In this document: one piece after another, positions 51,086 through 62,100 of the stretch
Position numbering within the stretch: position 1 is the stretch's first letter
How the letters are laid out: every line of letters starts with the position of its first letter
Source: Ustilago trichophora
Lineage: Eukaryota; Basidiomycota; Ustilaginomycetes; Ustilaginales; Ustilaginaceae
Length of the DNA: 64,000 nucleotides
Assembly: GCA_900323505.1 (NCBI GenBank)
Contig: OOIN01000014.1
Location: 682,001-746,000 of the forward strand
Reading direction: 5' to 3'
Notes under the pieces: generated by a model
Database searches by the model: none
Seen by the model: the letters and a program-made list of their open reading frames with translations, nothing else
Told to the model about the DNA's origin: nothing
Translations under genes and position numbers: made by a program

Positions 51086-51492
51086 CATATCTTGCAACGG
51101 CATCATCTCTTCCTCCTTGCCTCCGAGGCTAGACCTTTGTTGCAGCATTACCGGGGCAGATTATATCCTGTCTTTGACAGCAGCAACGATTGAGGGGGAA
51201 GCCGATTGCACTTTGTTTCACCTTTTTTTCGAGTCTCGTCTGAATGGGTATTCTGTCTGATGGTGCCTGTTTACTTTTCCCACTACAGTGAACTCGCGAT
51301 CTTTGAATGCCTCAATAAATGAATATTCCACATATTGGATAAAAAATTGGCTGGACATTTTTGGGTGCAGCCAATTATTAAATAAATTCGCTTTTCAGAT
51401 AATGGATAGGTCAGCTGCCATCCCCAATTTGAATAACCCAGCACATGTCAATACAAACCACAGCTTAGTCTTGTTATTATCTGAATGATATA

Positions 51493-52868
51493 CTCTAGTT
51501 TTCACTCAGGTTGAAACGGTGCACGTAAATCGCGCCTACCAGGTTGACACATGGCAGGCGCACTTTTTTGAAATTATGTTTTTGACGCAAGCAGGTTGAA
51601 ACAGTGAAAAAAAATTTGTTGAGCAAGTTGAAGGGCTGGAGCAGCCAGAATTGAAGTTTAGAGGTCCGCACATCCTTCTCCATCCACCTACTGCAACACT
51701 GACAAGATGCCTGCTCCTCTAAGCAAGGATATGCAAGCCAGGATTGTTCATGCAGTCCATGAGCTCAACCTGTCTTATGGCCAGGCTGCTAGGCAGCTGC
51801 AAACGTCGCCTGCAACTGTCAGGTGCATCTACACACAGTGGAGAGACACAGGAAGCGCAGCTCCGCAGCAGATGGGAGGAAACTGCTTACCCATGATCGG
51901 CCAGCCGCAGCTTGACTTCCTGGAAGCGCAGCTGGATCAAAGCAACACATCAGTCACCCTGGAAACACTGCAGATATGCATGGGGACCCAGTTTGGAACA
52001 ACATACAGCATCACAAGCATATGGCGCGCAGTCACCCAGAAGCTGCAGTACAGACTCAAGCGCACGCACCTGATGCCGCAGGACTACAACAGCAATGCAC
52101 GCATTATAGAACACCAGGCATGGTGCACGCAGTTCCTGCAGGAAGGTCTCACCATGATGGACTGCATATATGTTGACAAGTCCGGGTTCAATCTGCACCA
52201 GATACACACAGTCAAGTATGCGCGCAAGGGACAGCGCGCAATTCAGGTGCGTCCAAGCCGCAAAGGAAAGAATACTTCGCTTGTAATTGCCGCAGCAAAG
52301 GAAGGTATGGTTGCATATGACTTTAAACAGGGTGCATACAATGGCGCATCGTTTGCTGCATTCATTGCAGAGAAGCTGCTCCCTGCAATGCAGTGCATGG
52401 GCATGCGCAACAAGGTGATCATCATGGATAACTGCAGGATCCACTACAATGCAGGTGTACGTGGACCCATAGAGGCTGCAGGTCATCAGCTTTGCTTCCT
52501 CCCTCCTTATTCTCCCTTCCTGAACGCTGCAGAATGGGTCTTTGCGCATGTCAAGCCACAGATGCGCAAAGACAGGTTCAACACATGGGAATATATGGTT
52601 ATGTGCATGCAGGCTGAGTTAAACCAGATCACTGAGCGCCATATAAGTGGTTGGATCCGTGAAGTTTGCCGCAACGCAGCAGATGCAATCCTTGGAAGGG
52701 CACTTGGACTCACGTACCATGCAGATGGTTCAACTTGATAAAGAAGAAAAAATTGACTGGTTCAATTTGGTAATTCAATAAAATTAATTTGTAAAAAAAG
52801 CGTGTACCCCCAGTCAACCTGCCTGACGTGATTTTGCTGATTATGGTCAACCTAAGTGAAAAATAGAG
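51493..52868 (+). mobile_element. Tc1/mariner-type DNA transposon, intact
   Basis: Ends read CTCTAGTTTTCACTCAGGTT on the left and CTCTATTTTTCACTTAGGTT from the right, 20 of the first 22 bases identical, each flanked by TA (51491-51492, 52869-52870). The element is 1376 bp and encloses one transposase gene. The motif CAGGTTGA recurs inside the left end (three copies by about 51600) and once more inside the right end, a pattern like subterminal transposase-binding repeats. It sits within the older TA-flanked element at 51286-53166. Confidence 0.82.
51707..52738 (+). CDS. DDE transposase, IS630/Tc1/mariner superfamily (DD34E)
   Basis: Encodes 343 residues with no stop or frameshift. An N-terminal helix-turn-helix (RIVHAVHELNLSYGQAARQL, then SPATVRCIYTQWRDTG) precedes the catalytic core. 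The triad is visible as VDKSGFN (first Asp), IIMDNCRIHY (second Asp) and PPYSPFLNAAEW (Glu), with 34 residues between the second Asp and the Glu. It lacks the classic SDE and NPIE wording of Tc1 and is closer to IS630-type fungal transposases. It catalyses cut-and-paste transposition at TA sites; it is presumably competent because all motifs are present, though expression is unknown. Codon use shows many GCA/TGCA-rich codons, unlike the host genes. Located 214 bp from the left and 130 bp from the right element end. Confidence 0.9.
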   Translation: MPAPLSKDMQARIVHAVHELNLSYGQAARQLQTSPATVRCIYTQWRDTGSAAPQQMGGNCLPMIGQPQLDFLEAQLDQSNTSVTLETLQICMGTQFGTTYSITSIWRAVTQKLQYRLKRTHLMPQDYNSNARIIEHQAWCTQFLQEGLTMMDCIYVDKSGFNLHQIHTVKYARKGQRAIQVRPSRKGKNTSLVIAAAKEGMVAYDFKQGAYNGASFAAFIAEKLLPAMQCMGMRNKVIIMDNCRIHYNAGVRGPIEAAGHQLCFLPPYSPFLNAAEWVFAHVKPQMRKDRFNTWEYMVMCMQAELNQITERHISGWIREVCRNAADAILGRALGLTYHADGST

Positions 52869-53168
52869 TAATGTGCTTCTTAATCACTCACTGGAAGTGG
52901 CTTTACAGGCATAAAATAGACACAGCTCTATTCAAAAAACTATAAAGGAATTGCAGCAATTTGTGATAAAAAAGGGGGGAAATGATGTTAATGCAAAGTA
53001 ATTGGATGTCTCTAGTCAGGGAGAAACAGGCTGCACAGCTCAAAATTGCGGTGCTAACATAAATCAGTCAATTTTTTCCAAATTCTAGCTCTCAGTAATT
53101 AAATATTCCACATAATGAATAAAATATGCCTCTGCCCAAAAATATTCAAAGATCGCGAGTTGACTGTA

Positions 53169-54010
53169 GTGTCGTCTTTGTTTTGTTTTCTTTTGTTGTT
53201 CTTTTCTTGACAGCTGAATGGGGTTGGTATGGTGGACCCGACCCTCTCTCGAAAAACAAGTAGAGGTCGCTACGCAACAAGTCGGAGTGATGCCAATTAC
53301 ACCACTTGGGATCGATCCTCTCGCCGATCCCACTTTCGCCCTTGGGACTCGTCAATATCCGTAGATAACCCTTCTCCGTTTCTGTATCCTACACACACAC
53401 AGTACACGGGATCCACCAACTACATACCTCATACGTACTAGGAGATAAGTTGCAACCCAACAATTCCAGACGTCATGCTCGCATTGATTTGATCAGATTC
53501 AACCGTCTACAGTCGGAGCCTTTCCTCTCTTCTCCGCTGCACAGTTGGATCTTTCCCAACATCAAACCCACACCTTAGGTCGGTCGTACAGTCGCATCCA
53601 ATACTGCCCCACATAAAATTAATTGCACCCGTTGTCCCAGGCAGCAGTCAGCGAATATTGCGACTGTTTGCCGAATTCCGAAGCTTTTCGATCTCCCGAT
53701 CCATTTTTCATTTTTGGTTAATCGCCGATGATTACAAATTAGCTAAAACCCGCGCTTGGCCGATAGTTGGCCTAAGCGCAAACAATGCGCGTGCCAAACG
53801 CGAAAACTCAGCCTTGTAACTTTTCTTTCCTCCTTTCTTTCTTTCCTCTCAATCCTATCATACTTTCTCACCTCACTCACTCGTTACGACTCGTTTGATC
53901 ACTGCCATCCTTAATAACTCTTTCTTGTAAGCCTTTTAGCTCGTTACACCGTTGATACTAGCCCCCTTTGATGATGTTGACCACAATGCTTTGTGTCTTG
54001 TTCAAAACCC
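53169..54010. other. spacer between transposons
   Basis: About 0.84 kb with no supported gene; short frames encode low-complexity peptides. It may be host intergenic DNA that was continuous with the region left of 51286. Confidence 0.4.
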
Positions 54011-55491
54011 TGCTCATGTTATATCGTCTGAAAGCTACAATGGAAGGCTTTATGGCTATGTGAAAACAAAGAGATGGTGCCACCAAAGAATTGGCTGAAA
54101 AGTGATGTTGAAAATTTTGCTCCCCCCCCTCCTCCTCATTCTTGAGTGTACCATATCCTGTACATCGTTTTTCACCACATTGAGCTTAATAACATTGCTT
54201 CAAACTTCATGGGTGCCTTGAGGGATATAGATATAAGTATCTTGCCAAAGATTGAGACTCTCACCACATTCACAGCAGGATCTATAAGCATTACCATCAG
54301 ACGGGTCAAAATCGGATATGCTGCACATAAAGTACACCACTGCACACTTTGTACGCCTCAAGGAACTTGCAAAACTTGGTTTCTCAACCAGGGAGATAGC
54401 AGCCAAACTATCCATGAGCAAATCAACGGCTGCTAGATTGGTAAAGCGCTTCTTTGGAGGGGAAATTGAAAAGAACCATGGGGGAAGACCCCCCCTCCTC
54501 TCCTTGCGCCAACTCTCACTGCTCACCAGGGGATTACGCCAGAAACTCTATACTTCAGCTACTGAAGCTTCAACATACTGGCTACGCGCCTATAACATGC
54601 AAGTGCCCAGACAAACTCTTACACGGGCACTGAAGCGCGCCGGACTCAAGCACTTTGTAAAAAGGAAGAAGCCCCTCCTCACCAAGCGACATAAACTGCG
54701 CAGGCTCGAGTTTGCCAAGCGCTATCAGTATTGGACTGATTATCAGTGGAAGAATGTCATCTGGAGTGATGAATGCAAGGTTCAACGCATTGGAAAGGGC
54801 TTCGGAAAGCGGTACTGGTCAAGGAAACCAGATTTCACTATATATGTACCTACTCTGCAGGGAGGAGGTCATAGCGTCATGATCTGGGGCTGTATGAGCT
54901 GGGCAGGCCTGGGATTGATGGTTTACATCAATGGGACACTCAATTCAGACAGATACTGCAACTTGCTGGAGGAAGCGCTGCCTGGCAGCTTGGTAAAGTG
55001 GAAGCAGAAACAAGCAATTCCACCAAGACACAGAATCATCTTTCAACAGGACAATGCTCGCTGCCACACCTCAAGGATCACCAAAGAATACTTCCAGGAG
55101 GTTGGCCTCAATGTCCTGCCCTGGCCTGCAATGTCTCCTGACCTGAATCCTATTGAACATGTGTGGTTACAGCTCAAGAAAGTGCTGGATAAGGAGAAAC
55201 ATACCCTCAAGACTAAAGATGATCTCATCGCTGCAATCAACACTTTCTGGGAGCAATTTCCAAAGGAAGTGGTCCAGAAGCTCATAAGGTCAATGCCCAG
55301 AAGGTTACAGGCGGTCAGGAATGCTAGAGGTGGACATATAAAGTACTAAAGTGATGTATATAGCACTTGAGGAGGGGCTGGCAAGCCAAAAATTTCCGGC
55401 CAGTTCTCATGCACTCAAAATGTCATGCAATTGTCCTGAAATTTATATGTACATGTAGCTATGAGTCTCAGCTTTCCAGCAACATAAGCTG
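54011..55491 (+). mobile_element. second Tc1-type transposon with long imperfect terminal inverted repeats
   Basis: Flanks of the transposase share imperfect inverted sequence over roughly 150-200 bp: GCTCATGTT..CTGAAAGCT at 54012-54036 matches GCTTATGTT..CTGGAAAGCT read from 55490 leftward, and CCCCTCCTC with a nearby AGTG block at about 54125-54155 matches the reverse of GAGGAGGGGC at 55370. Exact ends and the TA duplication are not clear, so the boundaries are approximate. Confidence 0.5.
54318..55349 (+). CDS. Tc1-family transposase (DD34E)
   Basis: Encodes 343 residues, uninterrupted. N-terminal paired helix-turn-helix: LAKLGFSTREIAAKLSMSKS and a second half after GGRPPLLSLRQ ending in TLTRALKRAGLKHF. 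The catalytic triad is IWSDECKVQ, FQQDNARCHTS and SPDLNPIEHVW, with 34 residues between the second Asp and Glu, and the HSVMIWGCMSWAG segment typical of Tc1 transposases. The start ATG at 54318 gives a full-length N-terminus. Sequence and motifs differ strongly from the transposase at 51707, so the two elements are different families that inserted near one another. The reading frame is intact, implying a recent arrival or continued activity (inference). Confidence 0.92.
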   Translation: MLHIKYTTAHFVRLKELAKLGFSTREIAAKLSMSKSTAARLVKRFFGGEIEKNHGGRPPLLSLRQLSLLTRGLRQKLYTSATEASTYWLRAYNMQVPRQTLTRALKRAGLKHFVKRKKPLLTKRHKLRRLEFAKRYQYWTDYQWKNVIWSDECKVQRIGKGFGKRYWSRKPDFTIYVPTLQGGGHSVMIWGCMSWAGLGLMVYINGTLNSDRYCNLLEEALPGSLVKWKQKQAIPPRHRIIFQQDNARCHTSRITKEYFQEVGLNVLPWPAMSPDLNPIEHVWLQLKKVLDKEKHTLKTKDDLIAAINTFWEQFPKEVVQKLIRSMPRRLQAVRNARGGHIKY

Positions 55492-56178
55492 TTAGGGATT
55501 TGGGGAAAGCAATCATTCAATGCTGATTGCATGTTGATGGATGGGGGGGGGGGGGGGGGGGGGGAATATTAAAATTCCGATTTTGCAGGGCAGTATTGGA
55601 CGCAACTGTACATCCCACCATTCCTCCGGGAGAGAAGAGAAAAAAAGAAAAAAAAAATCTTTTCCCCTAATTTGATCCCCATTTTCCGGGGAATTCACCG
55701 CTCGTCCAAAACCAAAACCAAAAATCAAGCTCACTCCCCCAGTCAACTACAGTACACTACCCCCCCTTCACCAACTATCACCTCCATCGCTCCCTCCCTC
55801 ACCCACACACACCAATCCCTCGGTCGTCATGATCAACACTCCCACTATCCCAACCCGCACTAGCGTAAGTAATGTATATGCCTCTCCGCAGCGCTCAGCA
55901 CACAAAAGTGCCCGCTAAAATCCTTCACACGTCTCAATACCACTGGCTTAAAACCAACAAAATCATACTCGAATCCCAAACATCCAAATATATCCACTTC
56001 GCTTAGCCTACATCCAAACACTTGCGCATGTACACACAAGTTTTAAAGATGAAACATCTATTCTAGCACCGAACAAACAAGAACAAAAGACAGACAGCGA
56101 GACAGCGAGCGAAAAAAAAAAAAAAAGGAGACAAAAGAAGCTAGATGTCGGATTTCTCTCTCTCTCTCTGGACAGTTT
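55492..56178. other. spacer with G(22) tract
   Basis: The right flank of the second transposon carries 22 consecutive G at 55543-55564. Further right, an ATG at 55829 opens 12 codons ending at a GTAAGT donor-like site (55865), but no acceptor or second exon could be supported. The right end is the 3' flank of the NUM1-like gene, with (TC)n at about 56156-56168. Confidence 0.45.
55543..55564. repeat. homopolymer G(22)
   Basis: Twenty-two uninterrupted G about 50 bp beyond the likely right end of the second transposon; unusual for this genome style. Confidence 0.9.
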
Positions 56179-59100
56179 TCATCGAGCTGATCCTCCTGCC
56201 CCGGTACTTCCCGCACTCTGTCTTGCTTTTCGGATCTGTTGGATTCTCTCTCCGTAGCTGGGGCCTCCAGCGCTCGAAGCGGGTCGATCGGTAGACGACG
56301 AGCCAAAAACGTGGGCAAATGAGGACGAGGCGTTGCTGTCTAGACTCTCCCGCTCCAATGCCATTTTACCCATTCCAGTACCGCCGCTCGGCAGCAGCGA
56401 GGCCGGAATCCTCGGCACAGGCCCTGCCTGCTCCCGCTCCTCAGCAGCTCTTACCGCCGCATCGAGCTTCGACTTGAGCCCGATCGACGAGAACCTCGAT
56501 CCGCCGGATGACTCTCTTCGATGCAGACGGGAGCTCTTCCGGCTACCACTGGCAGAGTTGCCACCGTGGTGATGGTGGTGGGCAAGCGACCCAACATCGT
56601 GCTTGCCATCGCAGCAAGCACGGACGTTGGTCAGACCGTCCCAGTCTTCTGGTTCGTCTTCTTCCAGCATCTGTTCTGCTGTCTTGAGGCGGGGGTCGTC
56701 GTTGGCGAGTGCGCGACGGATGGGCGACTGGGTAGCGGTCAGGTCGAGAAGGTCGTAGCTGTCTTCGCCTGCGTCACCTACGCTGGGTGAGTAGACGGCA
56801 CCACCTCGGAGACTGTGGCTAGGGCTCATCGAGATAGACAGTTCACGATCATGCTCGTGCTGCTGCAGCCAGGCTTTGGCAGCGACATCGGGGCGTTTAC
56901 CGAGCGACGGGTACAACACGCTTTGCGCGCCAATGCTGCCACCGCGTCGGCGCGGAGTCGATTCTGTGCGAAGACCGTGGTCCGAAGATCTGCGCGAAAG
57001 GAAACTGCGTTGGGCAGAGAGCCTACGCGAACCAGTCACCGAGGCAGCTCCAAGCGTCGCGGCAGAAGCACGAGGCTTGGCACGACGCCCGACACTCCTT
57101 GTGATCAAGGTCGGGTCGTTCTCAGCATCGCTCACCAGCTCTGGTGCTGCGTTGCTAGCAATCACGGTAGCATCCTGAATCGTAGGGCGGTGAACAAGAT
57201 ACTCGAGTGCAGCAAGCCAGGCTTCGTGTCGCTCGCGGTTGGGAGCACTGATCTTGACTTCGCGCGATGCCGTAGTGATAATGATGCTCTCAGGGTGCAG
57301 ACCGGGTGGATTGGGGTTACTGTCTTCGACGACGCGGACGCTCTCGATCGAGGCGCTCTTGCTGGTTCCTTCCGACACCTTGGCTCCACCAGGATCGCTG
57401 ATGGTCCAGTAGAGCATCTTGGTGTAAGGGTGGAGCCAGAAGTAGCGGCGGTGACGCTTGTCCGAGTGTCCGCCTCGACCCATCGACTTGCGGGTATACT
57501 TGAACATGTATTCTCCGATCATGGTCTGAGTGATGGCATGGATGATGGCAGGGTCCGTGGCATCAGCACCAAACTCGGACAGACCACGCTGACCATGCCC
57601 CTTGCCACCAGCGCCCTGGCCGCGGACCACAAAGGTCTCGTCACCACCATCAGCGTCGGAAGCGCGGGAAGACATCATGGACAGACGACGGCTGACCTCG
57701 GAAGTGACATCCGATACAAAAGACGCGGCAGAAGACTGTCGCGGACCAGCTGCAGGTCGGCGAGTGGCTGACTTACGAGATCCGATGCTCTTGCGGCCCG
57801 AAGCCAAGTTGGTGTAGATGCTACCGTCCAACGGTTGAGGGTTGGCCGAATCGTTTGAATAAGTGCGGGATCGCATGCTACCGGTGCCAGAGCTTTGCTG
57901 ACGGGCACGGCTGCTGGAGGGGTAAGCGCTGGGAGGCGGACCGCTGCGACCAGAAGCACGCGACACGGAGCGAGGCTGCTCGCTGGATCCTGCAGGCACC
58001 TGCAAATGTCGTTGCTGAGCACGCGAGAGCAGGTCTGCCGGAGGTGGCGAGGTGGGACGTGGCGGTGCCTGGCCAGGGGCGGTTGCCAAGACATTCCTCT
58101 TCACCGACGGAGGAGGCATCGAAGGCGGCGGAGGCATCGACATGATAGGCGCCTTGGTCTTGTCCGGAAGAGGGGGCACGGGAGGAATGGCCTCGGATGC
58201 GTACCTGTCAGTGTGACGCGACCAAGTAGAGTCGGCTGAAGGTCTTCGGCTCTGATTTTGGCTGCTGATTGCGTCTGCGCTGTACAGCATGTTGGCCGGC
58301 GAAGAGGCACGATCGCCACCAAACGTACCCACCGAGTCACGGGCACGGCTCGACGACTTGAGACCACCAAGGATCACGAGATTGTTCTGCGCGGCAATGC
58401 TCTCGCTGGTAGGCTGCAGTGGTGAAGAAGGAACATCGGTCTGGACAGCAGATGACACGGAAGCGGCAGAGACCTTGCGTTGCTGCTGCTGGTACAGCTT
58501 CCAAGCGTCATCGTCAGTCTGGCACGAATTCTCCTTGAGCTCGACGGTGGGAACCTTGGGCGTCGCAACATCCGTGTCAACATTGGTCGCAGGAACATCA
58601 GTCGCCTCGACAGCATCCTTAAAGTCATCGGCCTCGTTCTCGGTGTCGGTCACCACGTCGTTCCTGACCAACAGCTGTGCCTCTGCAGCGGCAGCAGCGG
58701 CGAGCGCGGCGGCGGCAGCAGCCTCTGCCTTTGCGATGGTGGCCTCTTGCTCGCGCACTTTCTTCTGAGCCGTGTTGAGCGCCGACTGGATCGTCTGCAG
58801 CTCCTTGTCCGAGGCGAGGCGGTTCTGCTCGGTAGACGAACGTTGGGCGGCGATGGAGGACTCCAGGTAGCGGACCTTGGACTGAAGCGAAGCGACTGTT
58901 GCTTTGACTTCGTCGTGCTGCTTCTGCAGAGCAGAGTGTGCATTCTGCGCTTCCTTGAGGTTGATCTCTGCAGAGGAGCGAGACTGTTGGGCAGAGTCGG
59001 CATGCGTCCGCATCTTTGCGAGTTGCTGCTCGAGCGCCACGACCTGAATTTGGACCTTCTCGACCTCGCTGCGCTGCTGCTCGAGAGCACGCTCGCGCTC

Positions 59101-62100
59101 ACTGGCAAGCTGCTGCTCCAAGGACTGAACCTGAGCCTGTACCTTTTGCACTTCAGAGCTCTGATCCTTAAGAGCGCGTTCCCGCTCGCTGGCGAGCTGC
59201 TTCTCAAGTAACTGCACCTGAGCCTGCACCTTTTGCACTTCCTCGCCTTGCTCTTCGAGCGCCTTGGCTCGCTGGTCGACGAGCTGCTGCTCCAATGTCT
59301 TGATCTGGGCTTGCACCTTTTCGACCTCGTTGCGTTGGTCCTCAAGCGCTTCTTCTCGCTGGCTGACGAGCTGCGCTTCAAGAGTTTGAACTTGAGTTTG
59401 GACCTTTGCGACCTCGGTGCGCTGCTGTTCAGCTGCACGTTCTCGCTCGCTGACCAGCTGCTGCTCGAGCGCTTGAACCTGAGCCTGAGCCTTCTGCAGC
59501 TCGCTACGCTTCTCTTCCAGCTCTCGCTCACGGTCAGCGACAAGCTGCTGGTGCGTCTGCACCGTCTGGTCTCGGCTCTCGAGGGCCTGCTTGTGCTCTG
59601 AACGGATCTGAGCCACAGCTGTCGCGTGTCGGTCTTCGAGCTCCTTGACTGCGTCCTGGTGCTGGCGCTCCTTCTGTGCCACTGCAACTGCGTGAGCGGC
59701 CTCGAGCTGCTCTTTCTGCGCTTCGGTGGCAGTCAACGCCTCGGATCGGGCAGCAACCGCAGCGGCAGCGGCAGTCGCCTCGGCTTCGCGCTGTCGAGAA
59801 AGCTCTCGAGCGGTCTCTTCCTGCCTTCGCACCTTGTCGTTGACCATGTCGAGGTTCGACTTGGTCTCGGAAAGCTCTCGCTCGGCGGCAGTATGTGTCT
59901 TTTGAAGCTCGGCCAGCTGCTGCTTGAGCTCTTCTGTCTCGGCACGGAGTGTGGCGATGCTCTTTTGAAGCTCGGCGATCTCTGACTTGGCCACACGGAG
60001 CTCTTGATTGCGTGCCTCGAGCTCCTGGGTGCGTGCATCCAGCTCCTTCTTGGAGCTGTCGAGCTGGGCGTCGCGACCAGCGAGGGCTTCGCGGTGACCG
60101 TCTTGAAGCGCAGCGACGGCGGCGGCGTGCGAAGCAGAGAGCTCCTTGTTGGCAGTCTCGTGCTTGTTGAGCACCTCGCGGTGGTTGTCTTGCAAAGAAG
60201 CCAGCGCAGAAGCATGCGAGGCAACAAGTTCCTTGGTCGAGATCTCGTGCTTTGTAAGAACTTGACGGTGACCATCGTGCAGCGAAGCAAGTTCGTTTTC
60301 ATGAGCGGCAGCAAGCTCCTTGTTCGACTCCTGGTGCTTGGCAAGCTCCTGCTGGTGACGCGCTTGCAGATCAGCCACGGCGGACGCATGCGATGCTTCC
60401 AGCTCCTTGATCTGCTTCTCGCGCTCAGCGATTGCCTCTTGGTGCTTCTGCTGAAGCGCAGCAATCTCGGAAGTATGCGACTCAGCAAGAGCCTTGGTGG
60501 CCTTCTCGTGCTCGACCAGCTGTGCATCGGCTTCCTCGAGTGCCTTCTCCCGAATTGCCAGCAGCTGCTTGTGTTCATCGCGCAGACGGTCCAGAGCTTC
60601 AGCGTGCGATGCCTGGAGCGTATCGAGCGATTCCTTGTGCTGACGGTCCTTCTGGGCGAGGGCAAAGGCGTGAGAAGCTTCTTTGCGCTCCTTTTCGTCC
60701 TTGACCTTGCGCTCGAGGTCTTCGCTCGAGGTCTTGTGTGAGGCGACGGCGGCGGCCAGAGCGGCGCTCGATGCAGCAACTTGCTCTGCCAGCGCACGAG
60801 AATGACGCGAGCGGGCCTCGGAAAGGGCAGCTTCGTGAAGCTTGGTACGTTCCGCCAGAGCCGACTCGATGAGGGCAGAGTGGCCCTCGTCCTTCTCGGC
60901 CAAGCTCTTCTCGTGGGCTGCGTTGAGCTCGTTGATCTCCTTCTCGTGACTCTGCTTGAGGGTGTCGATCGCTTCGGCGTGCTGACCTTGTAACGTTGAA
61001 AGCTTAGTAGCGTGCTCGGCGTGGATGGCCTCGATGGCGGTAGCATGCTCAGTGCGAATCGTGGCAATCTCGGCCTTGTGCTGCTCATCTCGCTTGGCCA
61101 GTGCTGGGCCCACAAGATCGGGCATCTCGTCGGTCTGCATGCTATTGTCGAACATCTCACGGACCTCCTCGGGTGCGTGCTGCTCAAGTTCAGCAGCCAG
61201 ACCACCGAGCTCGTTGCCAAGCGCGCTAGGCTCAAAGACGGTCGACGCAGGTCGAACCGTGGCACCGCTGCGGCGTCCACTCTTGGGCAAGATACGCTGC
61301 TGTGAGTGGCTTTCCTGCTCATTGGTCTCTTGCGGCAATTGCGCATTGCGAGCAAGCGGACTGCTACCGATCGAGAGACGAGAGCGGTGACCTTTGCGAG
61401 CGATGCTGTCGATGCTTGCGTTGCCAGCGTCGGGGCGACTGTAATCGGCAAACGCCGGGTCCATGCCATCAAGGCTGGCGCGCGACGGCGAAGCATCGTC
61501 CGGACCAGCCGGCGTGCCGATGTGCGAGTCGTCTTCAAACTCTGCGTATTCGATGATCGAGTCGGTCGAGTTGCTCGAGATCATGCCCATCTTGCGTCCC
61601 AATCGAGGTCGGATGGACGTGGGACGGCTGACACGAATCTGCGAGAGGCGTTTGGCGGAGGGGCTGTGAGGATCATTGTCGTCGAGCCAGTGGAGCTCTT
61701 CGTCCTCGCTGGTCTCGGCATCGTCGTCCAAGCCTTGGGGCACCTTGACGCCCGCTTTGACGAGAAGCTTGGTCAGCTCGGCGTTCTTTTCGCGTACGCG
61801 TCGCTTCTCGGCAGCGTCCTTGCCCGCCTTGCGCTGCGCCAGAGCAAGTTTGGCTCGCAGATCCTGAGTCTCCTTGTCGCGTCCGAGGCGGTTGCCCAAC
61901 GGCGATAGAATGGCACCATCGGCCGAGTAGATCGAGTCGCCAGGCGAGCGGGGCGCCTCACCCGAGGCAGCACGCAGTCGAGCAGCCAGGGCGTCTGCAT
62001 CGCCACTGGCGTCATCGTTGGTGACGTCGGACATGAAGCTGTTGGAAACGCTGCGAGACACGCCACCACGGTCGTTGAGCTGCTGTTGACGGAACTTTTG

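Larger units (their letters stand above)
46654..51285. other. 4.6-kb gene-poor region with palindromes and a foldback
   Basis: No frame longer than about 160 codons starts with an ATG and shows a domain, coiled coil or credible codon pattern, so no gene is called. The left end is presumably the SKN7 promoter and leader, with an (AGAGAG)n-rich purine tract near 47365-47390. The rest holds a (GCA)n run near 48749-48769, CAGCA and AGCTC tandem runs near 48329-48354 and 48061-48085, a 20-bp perfect inverted repeat (49043-49062 with 49236-49255), and at least six copies of a TACAGTACTGTA-type palindrome. Confidence 0.5.
51286..53166. mobile_element. TA-flanked non-autonomous element (MITE-like), split by a second transposon
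   Basis: The left end, CAGTGAACTCGCGATCTTTG at 51286, matches the reverse complement of the right end at 53166 in 22 of 23 bases. Both ends abut a TA (51284-51285 and 53167-53168), the target duplication of Tc1/mariner transposition. Removing the inner element at 51493-52868 with one TA leaves about 503 bp with no coding capacity, so the outer element is MITE-like or a deletion derivative. A shared AT-rich motif, ATATTCCACATA, occurs near both ends, at about 51323 and 53103. Confidence 0.75.

Noticed and set aside
51707..52738. Assigning the inner transposase to the outer TIRs at 51286/53166 as one element
   Set aside because: A closer, independently TA-flanked pair of inverted ends (51493 and 52868) encloses the gene with typical spacing.
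55829..55864. Possible first exon (ATG, 12 codons, GTAAGT donor) between the transposon and the NUM1-like gene
   Set aside because: The nearest acceptor would make a 27-bp intron and a short peptide; no credible second exon on this strand.
56815..57771. Plus-strand frame of 318 codons opposite the NUM1-like gene
   Set aside because: Antisense shadow created by GC-rich codon bias; no recognisable motif.
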